From positions 4,216,001 through 4,280,000 of the forward strand of contig OZ244043.1 in NCBI GenBank assembly GCA_965215215.1: a stretch of DNA of 64,000 nucleotides, written 5' to 3'. How positions within the stretch are numbered: the first letter of the stretch is position 1; the number at the start of each line of letters is the position of its first letter. Origin of the DNA: CALDTK01 sp965215215. GTDB taxonomy: Bacteria > Bacteroidota > Bacteroidia > Chitinophagales > Saprospiraceae. Shown one piece after another: positions 58,801-64,000 of the stretch. The position numbers and the translations under genes were made by a program. Under the pieces are notes generated by a model. The model worked only from the letters and a program-made list of their open reading frames with translations. It made no database searches and was not told the origin of the DNA.

Positions 58801-58986
58801 TACGACCGTTGGGGCAACCTCCTGTTCCGCCAGGTCAGCTTCGACCCCGCCGACGCGTCCGTCGCCTGGGACGGTACCTACCGCGGCAAACCGGTGGATA
58901 ACGGCGTCTACCTCGTCCAGGTCGAGGCCACCTTCAAAGACGGCATCCGCCGCATCTTCAACCAAGACGTTACGCTGTTGCGCTAA
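49864..58986 (+). CDS. 3,040-aa T9SS type B giant surface protein
   Basis: A single frame of more than 9 kb. After a signal peptide (GLCWVVLGVSGLGAQ) come an N-terminal Cys-rich domain and many Ig/PKD-like beta domains (residues about 450-1430). Next are six tandem modules of about 200 aa (54,160-57,210), four of which carry YRLDDNQDPTDG-like acidic loops. Cys-rich CDTTF domains, one SprB-like repeat (WNNGETSATIFDVETGAYTV) and a gliding-motility C-terminal domain (VPNVFSPNGDGNNDF, FEAYDRWGNLLF) follow. It should be exported by the T9SS and displayed on the surface; adhesion is inferred. About 51,960-53,210 is strikingly AT-rich compared with the rest of the gene. TACTTTCG at 49830-49837 is a candidate -7 box. 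The stop is immediately followed by the GTG of the next gene with no gap. Confidence 0.92.
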   Translation: MLNLYTTLLRRIAFGLCWVVLGVSGLGAQVDCSAFTSELPTITDAKASYCEGDLIDLEASFPNLSSVDELKSIVWYEGYTADFDASKGAELSRQTFGPAVGPCDLPPSVIGAIVEPCPVGGNAADERNEAILLWSGSGFAAADLGVEVEGDFVTPNGAAANIGSLGSCKLLPSPTVEPVGDCVTMGGPTTVIEKDAVVVVFTSSLADAAYDFTALCSDGVPVYVFQSSCDRLVNDEYVQSAFSKSTVANGLTRPTEVVFGCPDIDPQVFQYGGHTAKLTNRAAWVIRGAFILRDCDQLPPSDIIAGPAVVASTSYTTTGAPCAVDGSVYIKTLVEPRFEGCEAQASSALEIPVSCPTAELFYVDLNVSPPVPAGEVIDLTFNSFNFVGLPKITYSIDGELQDPINGVSQNFFIPAGPFAAGTEPVIALESVTSLTEACEFTLLEPQTLKVQGACTTPAFANTNRTRCNDPVNGIDLNGLFPTALPTDGEWLDGTQPIPDGVYLGGVTTGRTLTYSPGPTGCFTPASLDLTVEEPKNPDIAGGLAALDPLCKNPRTNGVTYASLNTQNLQGTWDVAGVSKIPASSLTDLPIGGPYQVRFTTAAIDGGCPAESDAVAVSIVPNDTAVLLADRSFTGGVPIDLDQLIDPGFTGTGAWSGQGVAGAELTIPAGATGAYVATFRADGNCGGDSRAVFLLSSPLAEIDLGTKEICPGIAVVSLADYEPVAEAGGTWLDASGTPLTSVLVNDQLPTGLRTYTYTKPGLINSYKLTLDFIEKKNIPVVDFIQCLTPGQNLNDVLGPNAPIGTWALDNLTPQNGIVVFDQYTKRGESVFVRYNADDPSQCYSERQFTPFAFELNTHKPPTYVEDPNGDTYTATIDLTLPNGSSSLVASEGDLTATTLTVTGLEFDETDTVSIYDQASTCVPQLDIELNYVKSQLPPCNLALSPTVTQPYILCFGGPPFELSDLLTDPTTPGQWIDTDPVTGPYNDFLEAIGTANPSFRNPNPTYIYNLRFTPDPDFCTGDPIEVQVQVLDPELAIPEIDISECQGAADLQLGPYLGALPAGGTWEGERISQTGEFDMPTPFAEAEKSYSIDYLTEDATCRLATFNITVQRSALQFPGAAASIDLCLDDPPFQLSTYDKFIPQGSTGSFSIDNVPVVGTIDPQAFGVGVFDLVFSSSLSCIENVPPITLTISPGGATLNYPPQPICADADPLPLTSFELPGAGGGVWSLNGTPIQTLDPAQYPPGSTPIVFDYSLASGPCGPSTGTLSVTIEASPTLSFVADPVCAFGGPVDLAQILQPAGVSGTWSGSPALNGDQFDPTGLAGPQQLTFTPDASTGCFAEASYSFTLNVVEELQASVTIGECDLAAQTYSASVSISGGAGTYTIDGNPYTSGQVQLTDLPIGSGPTQLVVADAEACTPDVNLPLTPPPCDPGCNLPDPGQFSLPTATLCDPFLVLAADFLSQPPADPNVALVYVAYSDATLSNEVARSNTLPLDLSAFQNSTVYVAALIGTLTPTGELDADCVKLGAPFELNVVADCDQPDPTCATPVDAGTLSLPAASPDGSICGNGVGPTLPLAGTDPAGRVVYRLDDNQDQADGFIAERPNTNFPSTFPDGTEAVIGQPYFVYAAAGAADPNGGPGLDPTDPCIGTSNTVTIQWRPPIVATVTESLCDDAGNFVATIALAGGQPPYTYSGPPGVFDPTDPSVFTNGSLPINASGYTYAFVDANNCATSADVTIGTACDDPTTDPPPPTPSCTVAVPGDFPAEATTLQIVCDGDLTPDLNPSGSDPSTYDQLVYRLDDNQDPTDGFLQEDSDTRFDPAIAFANGTVPFGTTLYIYGYAGDLLPNERIDSTSSCAVRTNTIPVTWLEPVTGQAEAGVCNADLSTYTVTINLDPTTDPIQIVQGSGTLSPDRATFTSDPIPAGTIASVSLAVDPRCPTEFTLNTTCEADNPPPPPPPPSCTAAVVGSFPASATEPQTLCADESTSDVQLLGIQAGTFAALVYRLDTDEDATNGYLREGSNTAFDLPDSPPGQPTLAGETLYVYAYAGPLAANGQIDSTSSCAAQTNRLPVVWSESVQGTPRPPVCSPDALTYTVTVDLVPTTGTVTVLRGAGTVDPDPVAPTFTSDPIPSSVVADVDLGIDPTCEPTTFSFSNTCTPRPPGCTTDAGRLTASAIDLCSSADLPTLITRTPSAPAPGNALVYVLDDDGDPTNGSVDVADDLNFSVAPPGVALFVYAVDGPAAATGAGVDFADPCTDVSNAIPVRFAAELRVTQVADCDAATGTFTSTFTLTGGIPPYEVDVQGVPTPIAGNSYTTETLLLTDAPRFTFTDALDDCGSQIATADGTSCNVACGSYPGSFATQRVGLCFPYRSDLSFQNDFKRKPGDGQTFVVYSDQQLTTELARTTELPIPFGDFAAQGQTVYVVSAVGTLTGGAVDLSCAQSSNTVAVVLDATAEENRSFDVCPGESYTFRDITLDGQTPTAQFTAPGVSGNCDTTFYLSLNVGSTIEADYADVVCGSDPVVIAGETFTPARPTGVVTVPSTTGSCDTALTVNLTFAPLARRLVEASICSGDTFSIAGEDFYLGKQAGEVAVPNGTVCDSILTVRLDVAEPPVVSIGGPASSCTEDSVQLTINVAGGRAVRADQVVNGNPAGAIDLAAGTNVVTVAITDDFTYRLQQITAEQGACPFTAEPSVSYQLRRSQVTAEIAAPPGRSLEVCGDTPLESLAARPRGGTGPFAYRWNNGETSATIFDVETGAYTVEITDAVGCSDTARVELAVGDTLGYDLDIQRPDCPGEAGNALLTFSRVAPVGLTYSFDGGGSAPVEDALLEFGGLAPGNYLLQLSEPGGCVQGIGVNIPEADLRPDLIPSDSLTIALGDVQDIVLNLGGVIPDSIVWSPEVTLADPVSPGSVRLAPVGDQAYRVRVVTADGCVFGDEVYVSVLPVAEILVPNVFSPNGDGNNDFLRPIGGPAVERIESFEAYDRWGNLLFRQVSFDPADASVAWDGTYRGKPVDNGVYLVQVEATFKDGIRRIFNQDVTLLR
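53876..53888 (+). repeat. dispersed motif copy in the giant adhesin gene
   Basis: GTTTTGCGGAAGC begins at the second base of a codon and encodes CFAEA. Confidence 0.55.
54160..57210 (+). repeat. six tandem coding modules in the 3,040-aa protein
   Basis: Six diverged units of about 600-630 bp. Key segments begin near 54283 (VYVAYSDATLSNEVARSN), 54607 (VYRLDDNQDQADGF), 55246 (VYRLDDNQDPTDGF), 55864 (VYRLDTDEDATNGY), 56460 (VYVLDDDGDPTNGS) and 57032 (VVYSDQQLTTELARTT). Most units then show a YVYAYAG-like strand, a Cys and a TN-V pattern. The central four carry the acidic loop; the outer two do not. Confidence 0.75.
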
Positions 58987-59886
58987 GTGCGAGTCGCCTT
59001 CTCCCCGGTTTACCACTACCCGCTCCCGCCGCGCCACCGCTTCCCGATGGCCAAGTACGACTTGCTCCCCGAGCAGCTCCTCTACGAAGGCACGCTGACC
59101 CCCGCCAGCTTTTTCGAACCCGACCGCCTCAGCCACGGCGACCTCCTGCTCACGCACGCCGGGTCGTACGTCGAGCGCCTGCACGACCTCACCCTTACCC
59201 CCAAAGAGATCCGCGCCATCGGCTTCCCGCTTTCGCTAAAACTCGTCGAGCGCGGCCGGCACATCGCCCAGGGCACCCTCGATTCTGCGCGGTTTTCGCG
59301 GAAGCAGGGCGTAGCCCTCAACATCGCCGGCGGAACCCACCACAGTTTCGCCGACCGCGGGGAAGGCTTTTGCATCTTCAACGACATCGCCATCGCGGCC
59401 AACGTGCTACTTGCGGCGGGCGAGATCGAACGGGCGCTCGTCGTGGATCTCGACGTACACCAGGGCAACGGCACCGCCAAGCTCTTCGAGGCCGATCCGC
59501 GCGTGTTCACCCTCTCCTTCCACGGCGAGCGCAACTACCCCCTCCGCAAGGAGACCAGCGACCTCGACGTCGGCCTCCCCGACCGCACCGGCGACGGAGT
59601 GTACCTCACGCGCTTACGCAAAACACTACCCGCCATCCTCGACGAGCACCGCCCGGACCAGGTCTTTTACCTTGCCGGCGTCGACGTACTCGCCGAGGAC
59701 AAACTCGGTCGACTCGCCATGAGTCTGCAGGGCTGCCGCGAGCGCGATCGGTTCGTGTTCGAGGAGTGCGCTCGCCGGGGCTTACCGGTGGCCGTGAGCA
59801 TGGGTGGGGGCTACGCCGAGCGGCTCGCCACCGTCGTAGACGCCCACGCCAATACCTTTCGCGAAGCCGCCCGCGCCTTCGGTTAA
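58987..59886 (+). CDS. histone deacetylase-family hydrolase
   Basis: A 299-aa zinc-dependent deacetylase-like enzyme. Motifs: the GGTHHSFADRGEGFCIFND His pair region, zinc-site VVDLDVHQGNGTA, LAGVDVLAEDKLGRLAMSL and the C-terminal SMGGGYAERL. Bacterial members act on small acetylated amines or related molecules; the substrate here is unknown. It starts at GTG 58987, directly after the TAA of the giant adhesin gene, so translation is probably coupled, although no functional link is evident. Three copies of the dispersed motif or its close variants (59229, 59292, 59612) lie within 400 bp, the densest cluster seen in the window. Confidence 0.92.
   Translation: MRVAFSPVYHYPLPPRHRFPMAKYDLLPEQLLYEGTLTPASFFEPDRLSHGDLLLTHAGSYVERLHDLTLTPKEIRAIGFPLSLKLVERGRHIAQGTLDSARFSRKQGVALNIAGGTHHSFADRGEGFCIFNDIAIAANVLLAAGEIERALVVDLDVHQGNGTAKLFEADPRVFTLSFHGERNYPLRKETSDLDVGLPDRTGDGVYLTRLRKTLPAILDEHRPDQVFYLAGVDVLAEDKLGRLAMSLQGCRERDRFVFEECARRGLPVAVSMGGGYAERLATVVDAHANTFREAARAFG
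59229..59242 (-). repeat. dispersed 14-mer copy in the HDAC-family gene
   Basis: GCTTTCGCTAAAAC, the exact reverse complement of the mutS copy at 19610; codon phase 3, read as PLSLK. Confidence 0.65.
59292..59305 (+). repeat. dispersed 14-mer copy in the HDAC-family gene
   Basis: GTTTTCGCGGAAGC, 63 bases from the copy at 59229 and in opposite orientation; codon phase 3, read as RFSRK. Confidence 0.65.
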
Positions 59887-59935
59887 TTATAAACAAAAAG
59901 TTTTATCTTGTGCGGAAACCAGTCCTGCCACCCGC

Positions 59936-62437
59936 ATGCCAACCGCGCTCCTCGAAGTCATGCAGCCCGATCTCCACTTCGTAGCCACGACCGGCGTGTT
60001 CGTCGACGTCATCCTCCCCATCGCCATCCCGCGGGCGTACACTTACTACGTGCCCGAGGGCCTCGTAGAAACGGCGCGGTTCGGGGTACGCGTGGAGGTC
60101 AATTTCGGTAAGAACAAGCTCTACAGCGGCATCGTCGCCGGGGTGCACGCCGCGCACCCGACCGACCACAAGCCGAAGGCCATCCTGAACGTCCTCGACG
60201 AGGAGCCCATCATCGACGAGCGCCAGTTGCGGCTCTGGACGTGGATGGCCGATTACTACACGTGCACCATCGGGGAGGTGATGAACGCGGCCTTACCGGC
60301 AAATCTGAAGTTGAGCAGCGAGACGCGCGTGCTCGTAGCGCCCGATTTCGACGAGGATTACTCCGAGCTCGACGACCAGGAGTTCATGGTCATGGAGGCG
60401 CTCGCCCTCCAGAAGGAGCTCGCCATCGACGACGTCCGCAAGATCCTCGGGCAGTACACCGTGTACCCCGTTATCGATCGACTACTCAAACGTAATCTCC
60501 TTTACCTCAAGGAGGAGATGCTGGAGAAGTACAAGCCGCGCATCGAGAAGTACGTACGCCTGGCACTCCCTTACCGTACCCAGCCGGAGTCCCTCTCGGA
60601 GGCCTTCGGGCTGTTGAGCCGGAGCAACAAGCAGGTCGAGGCCCTGATGGCCTTCGTGCAGGAATCCCGCAAGGGGGGGGAGATCACGCGCAAACGCGTC
60701 CAAGATGCTAGCGGCTCCGACTCCACGGTCATGCGGGCGATCGAGCGGAAGGGCGTCTTCGAGCTCTACGAGCGGGAGGTCAGTCGCATCGACAGTTACG
60801 GCACCGAGCTCGACGTGATCAAGCCGCTCTCCGAACAGCAGACCGACGCCCTCGCCGAACTGCGCACCGCCTTCGAGGAGAAGGACGTAGCCCTGCTCCA
60901 CGGCGTGACCGGTTCCGGCAAGACCCGTGTCTACGTGGAGGTCATTCAGGCCGCCCTCGCCCGCGGCGAGCAGGTCCTATACCTCCTGCCCGAGATCGCG
61001 CTCACGACGCAGATCATCCGACGCCTACAGCGGGTTTTCGGGGATAAGATCGCGGTCTACCACTCGAAGCTCAACAACCAGGAACGCGTCGAAGTCTACC
61101 GGTCGGCGGCTACCGGTACGCCCGTACTCCTCGGCGCCCGCTCGACGATTTTCCTGCCCTACCGTAACCTGAAGTGGATCATCGTCGACGAAGAGCACGA
61201 CGGCAGCTACAAGCAGCACGACCCCAATCCGCGCTACAACGGTCGCGACATGGCCGTGTACCTCGCCCACCTGCACGGCGCCAAGGTGCTACTCGGCACC
61301 GCGACCCCGTCGGTAGAATCCTACCACCACACCACCACCGGCAAGTACGCCCTGGTGGAGATGACGGAGCGCTACGGCGACGCTACCCTGCCCGAGCTCA
61401 CGGTCGTCGACCTCAAGGATCAATCGCGCAAGCAACAGATGCAGTCGAACTTCTCGCTGCCGCTCATCGAGCGGATCAAGGCCACCGTGGCCTCCGGGCG
61501 GCAGGTAATCCTCTTCCAGAACCGCCGCGGTTACTCCCCTACCGTACGCTGCGGCTCCTGCGGCTGGGCGAGTGAGTGCGTGCACTGCGACGTAACGCTG
61601 ACCTACCACAAGTTTCGGCACAACCTCCAGTGCCACTACTGCGGCTACCAGAAAGACATCCCCAGGGAGTGCCCCGCCTGCCGCAGCCCGAAGCTCGAGA
61701 TGCAGGGTTTTGGTACCGAGAAAATAGAGGACGATTTGGCCGTGTACCTCCCCGATCTACGCATCAGTCGACTCGATCTCGACACGGTCCGCGGCAAGAA
61801 CGCACTGGTCCGCATCATCGAAGACTTCGAGGAGCGCAAGGTCGACGTGATGATCGGTACCCAGATGGTGACCAAGGGGCTCGACTTCGAAAACGTGGGT
61901 TTGGTCGGCGTGCTCAACGCGGATCAGATCCTCTCCTACCCCGATTTCAGGGCCACGGAACGCGGTTTCCAGCTGCTCACCCAGGTGAGCGGACGCAGCG
62001 GCCGCGGCGAGCGGAAGGGCGAGGTGATGGTGCAGGCCTTCGACACCAACCACCCGGTGCTCGGCGAGATCGCCACGGCCAACTACGCCTCGTTTTTCGA
62101 GCGCGAGATCCAGGAGCGGCAGGCCTTCAAGTACCCACCGTTTTACCGCCTGATCCGAATCACGCTCAAGCACAAGAAACCGGCTGTACTCAACGACGGC
62201 GCGCGCATTTACGCGGAGTTTTTGCGCAAGCGGCTCGGCGACCGGGTGGTCGGGCCGGCGATCCCGCACGTGAGTCGTATCCGTAATTACTACCTGCTCG
62301 ACGTAATGGTCAAGCTCGAGCGCGACGCCAAACTGATCAAGTACGCCAAGCAGTCCTTACACGAGGCGGCCGCGGAGGTCCACCGGGCCAAGGGCTTCTC
62401 AACCGTTCGGATCAACGTGGACGTCGATCCGAATTGA
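59936..62437 (+). CDS. priA: primosomal replication helicase PriA
   Basis: An 833-aa 3'-5' DNA helicase that restarts stalled replication forks. Seen: the N-terminal 3'-binding domain (FVDVILPIAIPRAYTYYVPEG), Walker A GVTGSGKTRVY near 323, DEEHDGSYKQHD near 419, LGTATPSVESY, two zinc-binding cysteine clusters between about 539 and 582 (RCGSCGW..CVHCD and CHYCGY..CPACRSP), GTEKIEDDL and the helicase VI region SQVSGRSGRG-like TQVSGRSGRGERKG. The length is slightly above the E. coli protein (732 aa). The ATG at 59936 is used; another in-frame ATG lies 8 codons on. TATCTTGT in the 49-bp gap upstream resembles a -7 box. Confidence 0.96.
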   Translation: MPTALLEVMQPDLHFVATTGVFVDVILPIAIPRAYTYYVPEGLVETARFGVRVEVNFGKNKLYSGIVAGVHAAHPTDHKPKAILNVLDEEPIIDERQLRLWTWMADYYTCTIGEVMNAALPANLKLSSETRVLVAPDFDEDYSELDDQEFMVMEALALQKELAIDDVRKILGQYTVYPVIDRLLKRNLLYLKEEMLEKYKPRIEKYVRLALPYRTQPESLSEAFGLLSRSNKQVEALMAFVQESRKGGEITRKRVQDASGSDSTVMRAIERKGVFELYEREVSRIDSYGTELDVIKPLSEQQTDALAELRTAFEEKDVALLHGVTGSGKTRVYVEVIQAALARGEQVLYLLPEIALTTQIIRRLQRVFGDKIAVYHSKLNNQERVEVYRSAATGTPVLLGARSTIFLPYRNLKWIIVDEEHDGSYKQHDPNPRYNGRDMAVYLAHLHGAKVLLGTATPSVESYHHTTTGKYALVEMTERYGDATLPELTVVDLKDQSRKQQMQSNFSLPLIERIKATVASGRQVILFQNRRGYSPTVRCGSCGWASECVHCDVTLTYHKFRHNLQCHYCGYQKDIPRECPACRSPKLEMQGFGTEKIEDDLAVYLPDLRISRLDLDTVRGKNALVRIIEDFEERKVDVMIGTQMVTKGLDFENVGLVGVLNADQILSYPDFRATERGFQLLTQVSGRSGRGERKGEVMVQAFDTNHPVLGEIATANYASFFEREIQERQAFKYPPFYRLIRITLKHKKPAVLNDGARIYAEFLRKRLGDRVVGPAIPHVSRIRNYYLLDVMVKLERDAKLIKYAKQSLHEAAAEVHRAKGFSTVRINVDVDPN
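62218..62231 (+). repeat. dispersed 14-mer copy in priA
   Basis: GTTTTTGCGCAAGC, one base from the copy at 15715; codon phase 3, read as EFLRK. Confidence 0.55.
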
Positions 62438-62449
62438 TGTGCGGGGGGC

Positions 62450-62480
62450 TTGCTGGATTGCGCGTCGCCTCGCTACATTC
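62450..62480 (+). promoter_or_regulatory. candidate tRNA-Ala promoter
   Basis: CTTG followed after 21 bases by TACATTCG resembles the Bacteroidota -33/-7 pair (TTTG, TAnnTTTG) with a single mismatch in the -7 box. It sits about 20-25 bases before the tRNA. Confidence 0.45.
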
Positions 62481-62498
62481 GCGGCTGCTTACAAGCCG

Positions 62499-62571
<73 letters not shown>

Positions 62572-62582
62572 CTCAAGTATTG

Positions 62583-62611
62583 AAAGGCCTCAGCATACCG
62601 CTGGGGCCTTT
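62583..62611 (+). terminator. hairpin terminator after tRNA-Ala
   Basis: AAAGGCCTCAGC and GCTGGGGCCTTT form a 12-bp stem with one wobble and a 5-base loop, 11 bases after the tRNA. A-rich 5' and T-rich 3' arms fit a bidirectional intrinsic terminator, though no long T-run follows. Confidence 0.65.
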
Positions 62612-62768
62612 GCGATTTAGGGAGGATCGGTAGCTCGATTCGCGACCGAATGGGGCGGTGGGGTAGATATCGGTGGGGCGGCGGGCCGTCCGAGGGGGCC
62701 GCGCCCGGTGGGCCGACGTTTGTTGGTTTGACGTTTCGATGGATTGAAACCCATGCTCAGCTACGCAC

Positions 62769-62816
62769 AGGACCTTCGGCCCTTACCGATCCGGATCGGT
62801 AAGGGCCGAAGGTCCT
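62769..62816. repeat. perfect 48-bp palindrome
   Basis: Two 24-base arms with no spacer; the left half begins AGGACCTTCGGCCCTTACC, the centre is GATCCGGATC, and the right half is the exact reverse complement. No T-run follows, so it is not a standard terminator. Confidence 0.9.
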
Positions 62817-63155
62817 CTTACCGCGCACGTAATAGGTCCTTTAAGGCCTACTACTAATACTACTCACCGATACCAGGCGCCATTCATCCCCCACTCCCCG
62901 GGGAACGTGACGGTGTCCCCGGTCAGCATCCCGCCCGTACCGACGCTCACCGCCTTCGACCGACGTGTACAACCCCCGAAAATAAATATATATAAGGGTG
63001 GATGCAGCGAAGCTTCACTAGCGTGCATCTCGACTAAGACCGAACGCCTTAGACCTAAGCATCCCCTTGGGGTCGAACCTACGACCGCAAGGAGAGGCCG
63101 GGATCTCAGACTTCAACCGGCTGATCTTCTTCCTTCGTTAAAACTCTACCCGAGC

Positions 63156-64000
63156 ATGCCTCACCAATCCTCTTATCCGTACCGCCTTTTACTCGCCGCC
63201 CCCCTGCTGGCCGGACTTACGTTCGCCGCCTGCGAAAAGGAGCCCGACTATCCAGAGCGACCGGTATACAACGTCCCACCCGCCGCGGACGGTCTCGCAA
63301 CGGACGACGAAGACCGGTGAGGGAAATGCGGCAATCTCGATACCGTCGTCTTCAATCAGGATACCCTGTCCACCCTCTGGGCTATCCCCATGAACCGCGG
63401 ATGCTACTTGGGTAGCGCCACCGAATTACAGCAGCTCGACGACAATACATTGGTCCTCGGCTACTTCGACTATCAAGAGGACAAGCTGGTCACCGAACAC
63501 TTCAGCTTCGACGGAGAGCGTACGGCGACGTTCGAGACTACCCCTCCCGGTGGTCCCTTCTTTTCTTTTGATTCGACAGATCCATACCGAACCGGGAATG
63601 CAGTCGTGATTACAATGTTTGCTAGCAACCCACACCGATCAAGTGTGGGCCGATTAAACTTGAGCAACGGTGAGCTGGAGTGGGTAGGCGAGACGCGTGG
63701 CGTAGGCGGCGGAACGTCTGCTGACTTCATCATCAGGCGTTGCTGGGATGGGGAGGATCATACGATTAGCACCGTCGATCCAGCTACCGGTTTGGCTCGG
63801 CAGTTCTTCAACTTTCCATACAGTTCTGAGCAATCCCAACCATACATACTGGACGCGATCGTCGTAGCGAGCGCTACGAGCGGCCCGAACGTGGCCCTGT
63901 TAACGGGAAACGGAGTACGGAAGTCGAGTGTAACTGGTTGGAATATAACAGGTAGTACGCTCTCCGTGTACGCCGAGCCCGAGAGTGAGCCGCTCTGGGA
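63156..64000 (+). pseudogene. lipoprotein gene interrupted by in-frame TGA, partial at window end
   Basis: ATG 63156 starts a lipoprotein signal (LLLAAPLLAGLTFAAC, Cys near 26) and a mature N-terminus EKEPDYPERPV. TGA at 63318-63320 stops it after 54 codons. The same frame then stays open to the window end, more than 225 codons, with protein-like content: CGNLDTVVFNQDTL, RGCYLGSATELQQLDDNT, NHR-like propeller strands and FNFPYSSEQSQPYILDAIV. Continuity of frame, amino-acid style and base use across the TGA point to one gene with a nonsense change, a sequencing error, or recoding. TGA serves as a normal stop for several neighbours. The function of the full protein is unknown. Confidence 0.7.

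Larger units (their letters stand above)
62572..63155. other. gene-free spacer with strong inverted repeats
   Basis: A 584-bp spacer with no credible gene. It contains a terminator-like hairpin (62583-62611), a perfect 48-bp palindrome (62769-62816), and an AT-rich tract (62978-62996) that could be a promoter. A weaker hairpin (GATGCA / TGCATC, 63001-63030) encloses the inner palindrome GAAGCTTC. Confidence 0.7.

Noticed and set aside
62769..62816. Insertion-sequence terminal repeat
   Set aside because: No transposase, no second copy and no target duplication are visible in the window.
63001..63120. tRNA or riboswitch in the leader of the broken lipoprotein gene
   Set aside because: A GGTTCGACC-like word appears on the minus strand, but no cloverleaf or known aptamer core can be drawn.
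62907..63155. Coding extension upstream of the lipoprotein start
   Set aside because: The sequence lacks protein-like composition and would bury the signal peptide.
63318..63320. Selenocysteine at the in-frame TGA
   Set aside because: I see no convincing SECIS-like hairpin directly downstream, no catalytic context, and no selenoprotein family match.

Overview
The window is about 62% G+C and looks like a chromosomal segment of a Bacteroidota (Bacteroidetes), most likely a high-GC Saprospiria/Lewinella-type organism. The phylum call rests on several gliding-motility/type IX secretion (T9SS) C-terminal sorting domains, a PorP/SprF-family outer-membrane protein, a SprB-repeat adhesin, many Bacteroidota-type lipoproteins, weak or absent Shine-Dalgarno sequences, and TAnnTTTG-like promoter boxes. 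The genus is inference. No T9SS core machinery (GldK-N, SprA, PorU/V) is present; only clients and one PorP/SprF protein are.

Layout. 1-6.7 kb: a YkuK-like RNase H-fold protein, a 982-aa PKD/permuted-papain/carboxypeptidase-regulatory protein with its own terminator, ffh, a small transaldolase, and an exported tyrosine-rich protein. 6.7-10.1 kb: nucleoside phosphorylase, hemF, a lipoprotein and a LuxE-like acyl transferase. 10.1-15.8 kb (minus): an apparent operon of M28 peptidase lipoprotein, GH78-type rhamnosidase and sodium:solute symporter. 15.8-22.3 kb: a decayed mutS fragment, a T9SS-exported DUF4874/DUF4832 protein, intact mutS and a glycosyltransferase. 22.4-31.6 kb: MarR regulator, a 1,843-aa SprB-repeat adhesin, sppA and PorP/SprF. 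31.6-38 kb: lon, prolyl oligopeptidase, the c-di-AMP synthase cdaA, and ftsE. 38-44.3 kb (plus): ccmE-ccmF, a DUF2520 protein, a small conserved protein, an EamA transporter and an MscS channel. 44.3-49.7 kb: an exported GH13 amylase, a lipoprotein, a small unknown protein and lysS. 49.8-62.4 kb: a 3,040-aa T9SS adhesin directly abutting a histone-deacetylase-family gene, then priA. 62.5-64 kb: tRNA-Ala(GGC), a terminator hairpin, a 48-bp perfect palindrome, and a lipoprotein gene broken by one in-frame TGA.

The genes fall into three groups: housekeeping (ffh, mutS, lon, lysS, priA, hemF, cdaA, ftsE, ccmEF); surface and secreted proteins using the T9SS (two giant adhesins, amylase, DUF4832 protein) with a PorP/SprF partner; and carbohydrate use (GH78 with symporter, GH13).

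The most unusual signals are not genes. A short near-palindromic word, GTTTTNGCGRAAGC, recurs at least a dozen times in both orientations and in all codon phases. A related 15-mer, GTTTTGCCGNAAGGC, recurs at least four times. A chimeric mutS relic sits 2.6 kb upstream of the real mutS. An abrupt AT-rich block lies inside the 3,040-aa adhesin gene, and that protein also carries six tandem modules, four with calcium-site-like loops. All motif counts were made by eye.
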